From Chloroflexia bacterium (GTDB taxonomy: Bacteria; Chloroflexota; Chloroflexia; Thermomicrobiales; UBA6265): a stretch of DNA of 20,080 nt. Both the position numbers and the translations under genes were made by a program. Under the pieces are notes generated by a model, which searched no databases, was not told the DNA's origin, and was given only the letters and a program-made list of their open reading frames with translations. The stretch covers positions 1-20,080 of the forward strand of contig JACCYX010000017.1 of assembly GCA_013696265.1 (NCBI GenBank), in the 5' to 3' direction. Positions 14,390 through 20,080 of the stretch are shown in pieces (the stretch's first letter is position 1; every line of letters begins with the position of its first letter).

Positions 14390-15124
14390 TTATTCGGGTG
14401 GTTCAATGGTGACCTGTTCATCGAATGCCGAGAGGTCCATCACCCAGGTCGCCGGATCTTCCTTCTCGTCGCTCTCCGGCTCGACCAGCTTGATCCGGAG
14501 CAGGTCTGACGTTTCGATGTCGATCCAGAGTTCGACGCCGACCTTCTCGCCGGTCATGGTGTAGGCGGTGACCGGAGCGATCACTTCCTGGGTGGCGGTG
14601 CCGACGACGTGATACGCCTCACGGTCGTCGACCTCTTCCGTACCATCGATGCGAGGCTCGTCGAGCTTGCCCATCACTGGGCCGAGCCCATTCTGGTTGT
14701 CATAAATGATCGTCGGGTTGTAGCCGAACTCGGGAGGTGCCTCGCCCCAGTTGCCGGTGATCAGGTCGGTGGTCCACGACGCCTCTCCCACCGTGATCAT
14801 CCGAATCGAGACGGTGGCGGCGCTGAGGAGACTCACCTGGAACTCCACCGCGACCTTGTCCGGTCGCGCCAGGTCGCCTTCGGCCGATTCGAGCCGGATC
14901 GTGCCCGATTCTTCGATGTAGGTTTCCCCTTCGACTTCGAGCGTGAAATGGAGGGACTCGACCTCGGCCAGGCGAAGGCTCGCCGCCGCCAGTACGTCGT
15001 TGACCTCCGGGTCGTTCTGGGCCTGGACTGGAACGAGATGCCAGCCAACCGCCGCCGTAGCAACGGTTGACGCAATCAGGGTTCGCCTCGAAAACCGGCC
15101 GCGCGATGCGATCATCTGGTTCAT
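14390..15124 (-). CDS. Exported LppX/LprAFG-like lipid-carrier candidate
   Basis: 244 residues from ATG 15124, with GGAGG 5 bases upstream; the frame is open to 15208, but this start puts the signal peptide at the N-terminus. The signal has a twin-arginine-like SRRTLI (Arg 13-14), a hydrophobic core (about 15-33) and likely cleavage near VQA-Q (35-36). There is no lipobox cysteine, unlike mycobacterial LprG and LppX. The mature part resembles the LppX_LprAFG fold: VNDVLAAASLRLAEVESLHF (41-60), TGNWGEAPPEF, the YHVVGTA strand, and VELWIDIETSDLLRIKLVE (197-215). Family members have a hydrophobic cavity that binds acylated lipids. The gene sits 4 bases before the DHA2 transporter, matching the lprG-P55 pairing. 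The family assignment is good but remote, and function is inferred. Confidence 0.75.
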   Translation of the reverse strand: MNQMIASRGRFSRRTLIASTVATAAVGWHLVPVQAQNDPEVNDVLAAASLRLAEVESLHFTLEVEGETYIEESGTIRLESAEGDLARPDKVAVEFQVSLLSAATVSIRMITVGEASWTTDLITGNWGEAPPEFGYNPTIIYDNQNGLGPVMGKLDEPRIDGTEEVDDREAYHVVGTATQEVIAPVTAYTMTGEKVGVELWIDIETSDLLRIKLVEPESDEKEDPATWVMDLSAFDEQVTIEPPE

Positions 15125-15240
15125 TGAGTCCTCCGGCGAGTAGTGGCGGAAAACGAACGGGGACAACAGGTTGGCTGAGAAAGTGGCTGAGCCGGCCCGC
15201 TGGTGCATGGTTCCAACAATACCAAGTGTCGAGGGACGAA

Positions 15241-15270
15241 TTGTGACAATAGGGTGTCAGGGGGGATAAT
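15241..15270 (+). promoter_or_regulatory. Candidate promoter of the phosphatase-amidohydrolase-ruvA operon
   Basis: A -10-like GATAAT (15265-15270) is preceded by TTGTGA (15241-15246, spacer 18) or GTGACA (15243-15248, spacer 16). Transcription would begin near 15277, leaving a leader of about 65 bases. The leader can form a small hairpin with GGGCCC (15282-15287) and GGGCCC (15294-15299) around a 6-base loop. The rest of the 217-base gap to the divergent LprG-like gene shows no other clear element. Confidence 0.45.
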
Positions 15271-15341
15271 GAGCGGCGTCCGGGCCCAATTGCGGGCCCA
15301 ACCGTGTCGATTTGCTGGTGGTCGCACCCTGGAGCCCGATC

Positions 15342-16250
15342 TTGAGCCTTGTTCCCGCTGATTTCAACCTGACGGTCGGCAGCACCACGTCGTCCGCTGG
15401 CCGGCCCCAGAATGAGGATGCAATCCTCGTCAAACCTGTTCCCGCCCTCGCCGCCGGCGGGGGCACCGGCTTCGTCCTCGCCGTCGCGGACGGGATGGGT
15501 GGGCATGCACGGGGCGAGGTGGCGAGCCAGCTGGCCATTACCCTCCTCGAGGATTTGTTCAATCACGATATGCCGGAGGATATGGCGCTGGCTCTCAAGC
15601 AGGCGTACCGGCGGGCCAACGAGGCGATCTACAAGCAGGGGGCGACGGACGCCGGCGAGGCGAGGATGGGAACGACGCTGGTGTCGGCGGTTGTCCGCGG
15701 GAAATACGCGACGATCGCCAATGTCGGCGACAGCCGGGCGTACCTGATCCGGGCCAAACAACTGACCCAGATCACCCAGGACCACTCGCTCGTCGCGGAA
15801 CAAGTGGCCAAGGGTGAGCTGAACGAGGAACAGGCGAAGCGCAGCCCCCAGCGCAACATTGTGACCCAGGCACTGGGCCTCAGCGAAACCCTCGACCGCC
15901 GGATGCCGAGTATCTATGAGTTGACCCTGTTGCCCGAAGACCGCCTTCTGCTCTGCAGCGACGGGTTCTTCGATGTCATGCAACCCGACGACTACGTCTC
16001 GACGATCATGGCCCAGAATCCCCAGGAGTCGGCGCTCAGCCTGGCGACGATGGCGACCGATCGCGGTACCACCGACAATGTCTCGGCGATCGTGCTGGAG
16101 GTCAGCCCCTCGCTGGCCACCGTCCAGCGCGAACGGATCGGAACCGAAATCGCCGCCAACGCGCCACGCATGAGTCCATTGGTGATCCCGATCGTGACGA
16201 TCCTGATCCTGATCCTGGCCATCGCCCTTGGCGTCTATTTCTACCTCTAG
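15342..16250 (+). CDS. PP2C-family Ser/Thr protein phosphatase with C-terminal membrane anchor
   Basis: 302 residues from TTG 15342, chosen because GGAG lies 7 bases upstream and the product begins at the usual PP2C distance from its first motif; an earlier TTG at 15312 has no ribosome site. The metal-dependent phosphatase domain (about 8-255) has RPQNED (21-26), VADGMGG (48-54), MGTTLVSAVV (109-118), NVGDSRAYL (127-135), CSDGFFD (205-211) and TDNVSAI (244-250), so all metal ligands appear present. A single membrane segment (about 278-302) ends the protein with no outside domain, unlike PstP. It should reverse Ser/Thr phosphorylation, plausibly of targets read by the FHA proteins nearby. The amidohydrolase gene starts 11 bases after its stop. 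Confidence 0.95.
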   Translation: MSLVPADFNLTVGSTTSSAGRPQNEDAILVKPVPALAAGGGTGFVLAVADGMGGHARGEVASQLAITLLEDLFNHDMPEDMALALKQAYRRANEAIYKQGATDAGEARMGTTLVSAVVRGKYATIANVGDSRAYLIRAKQLTQITQDHSLVAEQVAKGELNEEQAKRSPQRNIVTQALGLSETLDRRMPSIYELTLLPEDRLLLCSDGFFDVMQPDDYVSTIMAQNPQESALSLATMATDRGTTDNVSAIVLEVSPSLATVQRERIGTEIAANAPRMSPLVIPIVTILILILAIALGVYFYL

Positions 16251-16261
16251 GGAGCCGCTAC

Positions 16262-17140
16262 ATGAACATGGGTGTGAAGCGCGGGTTCGTCGATGCCCAC
16301 ACCCACCTCTTCGCGCCGGAGATCGTTCGCGACCGTAGTGGACATTTGGCGCGGGACGCCTGGTTCGGCGAGTTGTACGCCTCCCCGAAGATCATCCTGG
16401 TGACGCCCGAAGACCTCATCGCCAGCATGGACGAGGCGGGTATCCAGACGTCGATCGTGTGCGGCTGGCCGTGGCGCGATATGGGGCTTTGCCGCGAGCA
16501 CAATGCGTTTCTGGCCGAGGTGCGGCGGGAATATCCGGGCCGGATTGCATGGCTGGCTATCGTGAATCCCGCCTCGCCGGAGGCGCCGGCCGAAATCGAA
16601 CGCGCGGTGGCGCAGGGCGCGGTGGGTGTTGGTGAGCTCAACGCTGACGCCCAGGGATTCAGCTGGGAACGCCCGGGCGAACTTGAAAATGCGATGGAGG
16701 CGTGCCTTCATCTAGAGATTCCATTGCTGATGCACTGTTCCGAGCCGGTCGGGCACGCTTATCCCGGCAAAGGTACCGCCACGCCGGAAAAGATTCTCCG
16801 ATTTATCGAAGTCAATCCCGAGTTGCGGGTTGTCGCGGCCCACTGGGGCGGTGGCTTGCCCTTCTACGAATTGATGCCGGAGGTCGCCCGGCTCACAGCC
16901 AATGTCGTGTACGATTCGGCGGCGTCGACCTACCTGTACGGCTTCGACGTGTTCCCGGTGGTGGAACGATTGATTGGGAATGGACGAGCCATGTTCGGGA
17001 CCGATTTCCCGCTCCTGAAGCAACGGGTATTCCTCGATCGGGTGTTACGCTCCGGTCTTTCCGAGTCATCCATGCCGGCTCTCCTGGGCGGCACCGCCAC
17101 GGATGTCTTCCGGCTCGGGCAGGAGGCGGCAACCACATGA
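16262..17140 (+). CDS. Amidohydrolase_2-family metal-dependent hydrolase or decarboxylase
   Basis: 292 residues from ATG 16262, with an AGGGAG ribosome site 7 bases upstream that overlaps the phosphatase stop codon. It is a TIM-barrel metalloenzyme of the amidohydrolase superfamily. The metal-site motifs are the N-terminal DAHTHLF (His13, His15), LLMHCSEP (His158), VAAHWGGG (His194) and MFGTDFPLL (Asp248). Glu125 in GVGELNADA stands where a lysine or glutamate ligand often lies. Relatives include aminocarboxymuconate-semialdehyde decarboxylase-like enzymes and TIM-barrel lactonases; the substrate cannot be deduced. The gene lies between the phosphatase and ruvA, and its stop overlaps the ruvA start (ATGA), so all three are likely one transcript. 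Confidence 0.88.
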   Translation: MNMGVKRGFVDAHTHLFAPEIVRDRSGHLARDAWFGELYASPKIILVTPEDLIASMDEAGIQTSIVCGWPWRDMGLCREHNAFLAEVRREYPGRIAWLAIVNPASPEAPAEIERAVAQGAVGVGELNADAQGFSWERPGELENAMEACLHLEIPLLMHCSEPVGHAYPGKGTATPEKILRFIEVNPELRVVAAHWGGGLPFYELMPEVARLTANVVYDSAASTYLYGFDVFPVVERLIGNGRAMFGTDFPLLKQRVFLDRVLRSGLSESSMPALLGGTATDVFRLGQEAATT

Positions 17141-17718
17141 TCGCGGGACTGATCGGCACGATCCAGGCAGTTGCGGGGGATGCCGTGACGGTCAACGTCA
17201 ATGGCGTCATCTATCGCGTCAACACAAATTCCCGGACCGGCCCTGACGCCGGCGGCCGGAGCGCCGCGGTCGAGCTTCACACGCACATGGTCGTTCGCGA
17301 TGATGCGCTGATCCTCTTCGGCTTCCTGACCGAAAACGAGCTGGTCTGGTTCGAAACGTTGATCGGCGTGAACGGGGTTGGGCCGCGGCTCGCATGCGCC
17401 GTCTTGAGCCGCTTCACGCCGGACGAACTCCTCTCCGCTATTTCCGCCGAAGAAATTGACCTGCTCTCGACAGTGCCGGGCATCGGCAAGCGCACGGCGT
17501 CCCGGATCCTCCTCGACCTGCGCGGCAAGCTCCCGGAAAACCTGGAACCGACCGGTCCGCTCGCCATGCGGAGCAATCCCGAGGTGCTTGGCGCGCTGCA
17601 AGCCCTTGGCTACTCCACAGCCGAGGCACTGACCGCAATCTCGTCGCTCCCGGAGGAGGCTTCCAGCTCCACCGAGGAGCAGGTGCTGGAGGCTCTGCGC
17701 ATCCTCGGCGGCTCGTAG
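17137..17718 (+). CDS. ruvA: Holliday junction DNA helicase subunit RuvA
   Basis: 193 residues from ATG 17137, overlapping the previous stop by four bases (ATGA), with AGGAGG 10 bases upstream. The longer frame upstream is a shadow of the amidohydrolase gene. Domain I (about 1-63, MIAGLIGTI start, OB fold) is followed by two helix-hairpin-helix motifs, IGVNGVGPRLACAVL (76-90) and STVPGIGKRTASRIL (111-125). A linker and the RuvB-binding domain III (about 147-191) complete it. RuvA binds Holliday junctions as a tetramer and loads RuvB. Neither ruvB nor ruvC is next to it here, and it is instead the third gene of the phosphatase operon. Length matches the family. Confidence 0.97.
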   Translation: MIAGLIGTIQAVAGDAVTVNVNGVIYRVNTNSRTGPDAGGRSAAVELHTHMVVRDDALILFGFLTENELVWFETLIGVNGVGPRLACAVLSRFTPDELLSAISAEEIDLLSTVPGIGKRTASRILLDLRGKLPENLEPTGPLAMRSNPEVLGALQALGYSTAEALTAISSLPEEASSSTEEQVLEALRILGGS

Positions 17719-17770
17719 AACGACCATTGACCTGGAACGAACGTCGGTCGAACCCTGGTGGTGTTCGAAT

Positions 17771-17800
17771 TCATCTCGACCCTGACCTCGGCAGAGATGA
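17771..17800. terminator. Inverted repeat between convergent ruvA and hisD
   Basis: Arms TCATCTC (17771-17777) and GAGATGA (17794-17800) are perfect over 7 bases around a 16-base loop, in the 136-base gap between converging genes. There is no T-run, so it is only a weak candidate for a shared terminator. No other structure stands out in the gap. Confidence 0.28.
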
Positions 17801-17854
17801 CTCCTCGCCAGATCGGGACTGCGACTACCATTGCGAACCAATCGGCCGAATTCG

Positions 17855-19186
17855 TTAACGTCGTCTCATTCGCCGTTCGATGGCGGCGGCGTGGCCACCC
17901 AGGCCCTCGGCGTTCGCGAGCGTGACGGTGGCTGGACCCAGCACGTCGATCGCCCGATCGTTGGCCGCGATCACGGAGATGACCTTCTGGAAATCGGAGA
18001 CATTCACCGGTGAAGAAAACCTGGCGGTGCCTCCGGTCGGCATCACATGGCTGGGACCCGCCGTGTAGTCGCCCAGTGCCTCCGGGCTCGATTCCCCGAT
18101 GAAGATGCCCCCCGCGTTTCGGACCTGGGGAACGAGCCCCCACGGGTCCTGGACGAGCAGGCAGAGGTGCTCCGGGGCGTAAGCGTTCGAGACGGAAACG
18201 GCCTCGTCGAGATTTCCGACAATGACGATGGCGCCGTTGGTGGCGAGTGATTCCCACGCGATGTCGCCACGGCTCAGCGTTTCCACTTGCCGCTCCAGCT
18301 CGGCTTCGATCCTGTTCGCCAGGTCGATCGACGTGGTGACGAGGATGGCGGACGAGTCGGCGCCGTGTTCCGATTGGGCCAGCATGTCGGCCGCCACGAG
18401 TTCGATATCGGCCGAATCGTCGGCGATCAGCAGCGTCTCGGTCGGCCCCGCGATTTGGTCGATGTCGACCGTGCCGTAGACCTGTTGCTTGGCGGTTGCC
18501 ACGAAGACGTTGCCCGGACCGAGGATTTTGTCGACGTGGGGAACCGACTCCGTCCCGAACGCCAGTGCGGCGATCGCCTGCGCTCCTCCGATCGAGAAAA
18601 CCCGGTTTACGCCGGCAACCCTGGCCGCAGCGAGGATGATGGGCGCCACGCCCCCATTGTGGCGTGGCGGAGCCGAAACGATCACTTCCCGAACGCCGGC
18701 CACCCTGGCCGGAATGGCGGTCATCAGCAGGGAGGATGGCAACGCCGCCGAGCCACCGGGTGTGTAGATCCCGATGCGGTCCAGAGGGAGGACGATCTGG
18801 CCGAAGATGCCGAGCTCGTCCGGCTCGAACCAGGTCGGTCGCGTCTGCTTCTCGTGGAACGCCCGGATCCGCTCGGCGGCGATCGTCAGCGCGGCCTGTA
18901 TCTCGGGACCCACTTCGTTCCAGGCCGCATTCCAGGCGGACCGTGGCACCTCGAACCGGTCAGGCGCGGTCCCGTCGAACGCTTCCGTATATCGACGAAC
19001 GGCGGCATCGCCTTCGCGTCGGACATCGGCAATGATCCGCGACACCACCTCGGCGGCGGTCATCGGCTGGCCGAAGACCTCCTTGATCCGTGCCGCGAAG
19101 TGCGGGGGAAGGGCGGGCTCGGCTTGATCGCCGCGCCGCGTGAGGCGAGTGAGACCGGCTTCCAATCCGTTAATTCTTGCGATCAT
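17855..19186 (-). CDS. hisD: Histidinol dehydrogenase
   Basis: 443 residues from ATG 19186, with GGGAG 6 bases upstream; an in-frame extension to 19213 lacks support. The enzyme catalyses the last two oxidations of histidine synthesis, histidinol to histidine, using NAD and a zinc ion. Motifs include IGIYTPGG (138-145), SIGGAQAIAALAFGT (198-212), LGPGNVFVATAK (222-233) and IAGPTETL (245-252). The zinc and catalytic residues are present: Gln271 and His274 in AQSEHGAD, Glu339-His340 in APEHLCLL, the GPSHVMPTGGTARF block (377-390) and His432 in the C-terminal EGLGGHAAA. Length is standard. It stands alone, with no other his genes adjacent, and follows pheT by 113 bases on the same strand. Confidence 0.97.
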   Translation of the reverse strand: MIARINGLEAGLTRLTRRGDQAEPALPPHFAARIKEVFGQPMTAAEVVSRIIADVRREGDAAVRRYTEAFDGTAPDRFEVPRSAWNAAWNEVGPEIQAALTIAAERIRAFHEKQTRPTWFEPDELGIFGQIVLPLDRIGIYTPGGSAALPSSLLMTAIPARVAGVREVIVSAPPRHNGGVAPIILAAARVAGVNRVFSIGGAQAIAALAFGTESVPHVDKILGPGNVFVATAKQQVYGTVDIDQIAGPTETLLIADDSADIELVAADMLAQSEHGADSSAILVTTSIDLANRIEAELERQVETLSRGDIAWESLATNGAIVIVGNLDEAVSVSNAYAPEHLCLLVQDPWGLVPQVRNAGGIFIGESSPEALGDYTAGPSHVMPTGGTARFSSPVNVSDFQKVISVIAANDRAIDVLGPATVTLANAEGLGGHAAAIERRMRRR

Positions 19187-19258
19187 GAGTCGCTCCCTGG
19201 AGCGCTGCCACATCGGCTGATTGGGAGTCGGAAAGAGCGGGCCGAGACAAGCTCAGCA

Positions 19259-19288
19259 ACCCTACCCATCCCCGATGGCCCACGTCAA
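19259..19288 (-). promoter_or_regulatory. Candidate hisD promoter
   Basis: On the minus strand TTGACG (19283-19288) and TAGGGT (19259-19264) are separated by 18 bases, placing a start near 19252 and a leader of about 65 bases before ATG 19186. The -35 box is good and the -10 box poor. I see no terminator for pheT in the gap, so hisD may also be read from the pheT transcript. Confidence 0.3.
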
Positions 19289-19299
19289 TGCAAAGCGGG

Positions 19300-20080
19300 T
19301 CAGGCCCTCAACGAACCGTTGACCTGCGTCTGGATGCCGCGCTCGATCCGCTTGCGCACCTTCCCGAGTTCGGCATCGGTGAGGGCGCGATCGGGCGCCG
19401 TAAAGGTGAGACGATAGGCCAGGCTCTTCTTGCCCTCGCCAATCTGCTCACCCTCGTAGACATCGAACAGCGCCATGCCGGTCAACAGCGGTCCCGCGTT
19501 CTGCGTGAGCGCCCGCTGGACATTGCTGGCCGGGACTTCGCGATCGACGACGATCGCGAAGTCCTGCTCAACGGGTAGGAAGCGGGCGACGGAAACTGCT
19601 GGTTTCCGGATATGGGCGGCCAGTTCGAGCAGGCGTTGTAGATTGAGCTCCGCCACGGCGAAACGCATGTCCTCGATTCCAAGTTCGACTGCAAGTGTCG
19701 GATGGACCTCGGCCACGATCCCGATCCGCTCGTCATCGGCGCGGACCTCAACGGCCCGGCCCGGATGCAATGCCGGGTGCTCCAGGGGCCGCCAGGTCAC
19801 GTCGTCGAAGGTGAACGCATCGAGGATTGCGTCGATCATGCCCTTGGCGTCGAAGTAGTCGAGTTGTCCCTGGTCCGCCGGTCGCGTATGGAATCGGTCG
19901 AAGGCCTCCCGCTGACCGGCCATCGCGATCGCCACGGTGGACGGCTCCTTGGGCAGCAGATTCGGATCTGTGCCGAGGTAGACGTGTCCGATCTCGAACA
20001 GCCGTACCGTCCGCTCGTGCTTCAGGTTCTCGGCCACGTCCCTGGCAAGGGAGGGGATCAGCGACGGGCGAAGGACATTG
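19300..20080 (-). CDS. pheT: Phenylalanine-tRNA ligase beta subunit, C-terminal part (cut by window edge)
   Basis: The last 259 residues are visible; the 5' end lies beyond the right edge. The frame is open through the edge, and NVLRPSLIPSLARDVAENL (from about 20079 down) matches the PheT catalytic-like core, continuing with RLFEIGHVY. That shows the GTG at 20037 is internal, not a start. The C-terminal FDX-ACB anticodon-binding domain covers about the last 93 residues (ARFLPVEQDFAIVVDREVPA, LFDVYEGEQIGEGKKSLAYR, and LTDAELGKVRKRIERG). PheT pairs with PheS, which is expected upstream outside the window, to charge tRNA-Phe. The visible part looks intact. Confidence 0.95.
   Translation of the reverse strand, partial: NVLRPSLIPSLARDVAENLKHERTVRLFEIGHVYLGTDPNLLPKEPSTVAIAMAGQREAFDRFHTRPADQGQLDYFDAKGMIDAILDAFTFDDVTWRPLEHPALHPGRAVEVRADDERIGIVAEVHPTLAVELGIEDMRFAVAELNLQRLLELAAHIRKPAVSVARFLPVEQDFAIVVDREVPASNVQRALTQNAGPLLTGMALFDVYEGEQIGEGKKSLAYRLTFTAPDRALTDAELGKVRKRIERGIQTQVNGSLRA

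Noticed and set aside
13513..14412. 299-residue open frame antisense to the DHA2 transporter
   Set aside because: Composition is Arg/Gly/Asp/Gln-rich, typical of antisense to membrane helices in GC-rich DNA; no motif.
14700..15983. 427-residue open frame on the minus strand spanning the LprG-like and phosphatase genes
   Set aside because: It runs out of frame through one real gene and antisense through another, with no recognisable domain or ribosome site.
17610..18257. 215-residue minus-strand frame covering the ruvA-hisD gap
   Set aside because: It overlaps the 3' end of hisD out of frame and the 3' end of ruvA in antisense, and shows no family motif or ribosome site.
20035..20037. GTG at 20037 as the start of a short protein
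   Set aside because: The frame continues to the window edge with typical PheT sequence upstream, so this is an internal valine codon.
1..20080. CRISPR arrays, insertion sequences, prophage or integration at the tRNA
   Set aside because: I saw no regularly spaced repeats, transposase, integrase or duplicated tRNA 3' end. The only repeats found are short inverted repeats.

Overview
The window is high-GC (roughly 60-65% by eye), with many GTG starts and short intergenic gaps. The gene mix suggests Chloroflexota, most likely a Thermomicrobia-like lineage: a Tat-exported family 5 solute-binding protein with a Ser/Pro/Ala-rich linker, paired FhaA/FhaB-type FHA proteins, a PP2C phosphatase, and an LprG-like protein beside a DHA2 transporter. 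This taxonomic guess is inference; no rRNA or other decisive marker is present. I found no insertion sequence, phage gene, integrase or CRISPR array.

Layout. (1) 1-4482, minus strand: a peptide/nickel-type ABC importer, with binding protein, then two stem-loops, then two permeases, followed by a small zinc-ribbon membrane protein. No ATPase gene is in view. (2) 4483-4830 is a 348-base divergent gap. (3) 4831-6919, plus strand: comEA overlapping a comEC that ends before the metallo-beta-lactamase domain. (4) 6945-7090: a consensus promoter, a tRNA-Glu(UUC) and a textbook terminator. (5) 7119-9597, plus strand: cupin DUF985, a sugar-phosphate nucleotidylyltransferase and prmA, in an operon-like run. 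(6) 9751-11945, minus strand: a polyprenyl-phosphate-type glycosyltransferase downstream of a TAATG-coupled FhaA/FhaB pair. (7) 12096-12806, plus strand: rpe. (8) 12808-15124, minus strand: an LppX/LprG-fold exported protein followed 4 bases later by a 14-TM DHA2 transporter. (9) 15342-17718, plus strand: PP2C phosphatase, amidohydrolase and ruvA, tightly packed. (10) 17855-20080, minus strand: hisD, and the 3' part of pheT running off the right edge.

How the genes may work together. The most interesting unit is the LprG-like/DHA2 pair. From memory, its gene order, its family pairing and several transporter residues match the mycobacterial LprG-Rv1410c (P55) lipid-export operon, but the exported protein lacks a lipobox cysteine and carries a Tat-like signal. 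It lies between genes of Ser/Thr-phosphorylation signalling: two FHA proteins on one side and a PP2C phosphatase on the other, with no kinase in view. A membrane-proximal glycosyltransferase follows the FHA genes. This could be an envelope-biogenesis neighbourhood under phospho-threonine control, but that link is inference. The remaining genes (rpe, ruvA, hisD, pheT, prmA, tRNA) are ordinary housekeeping.
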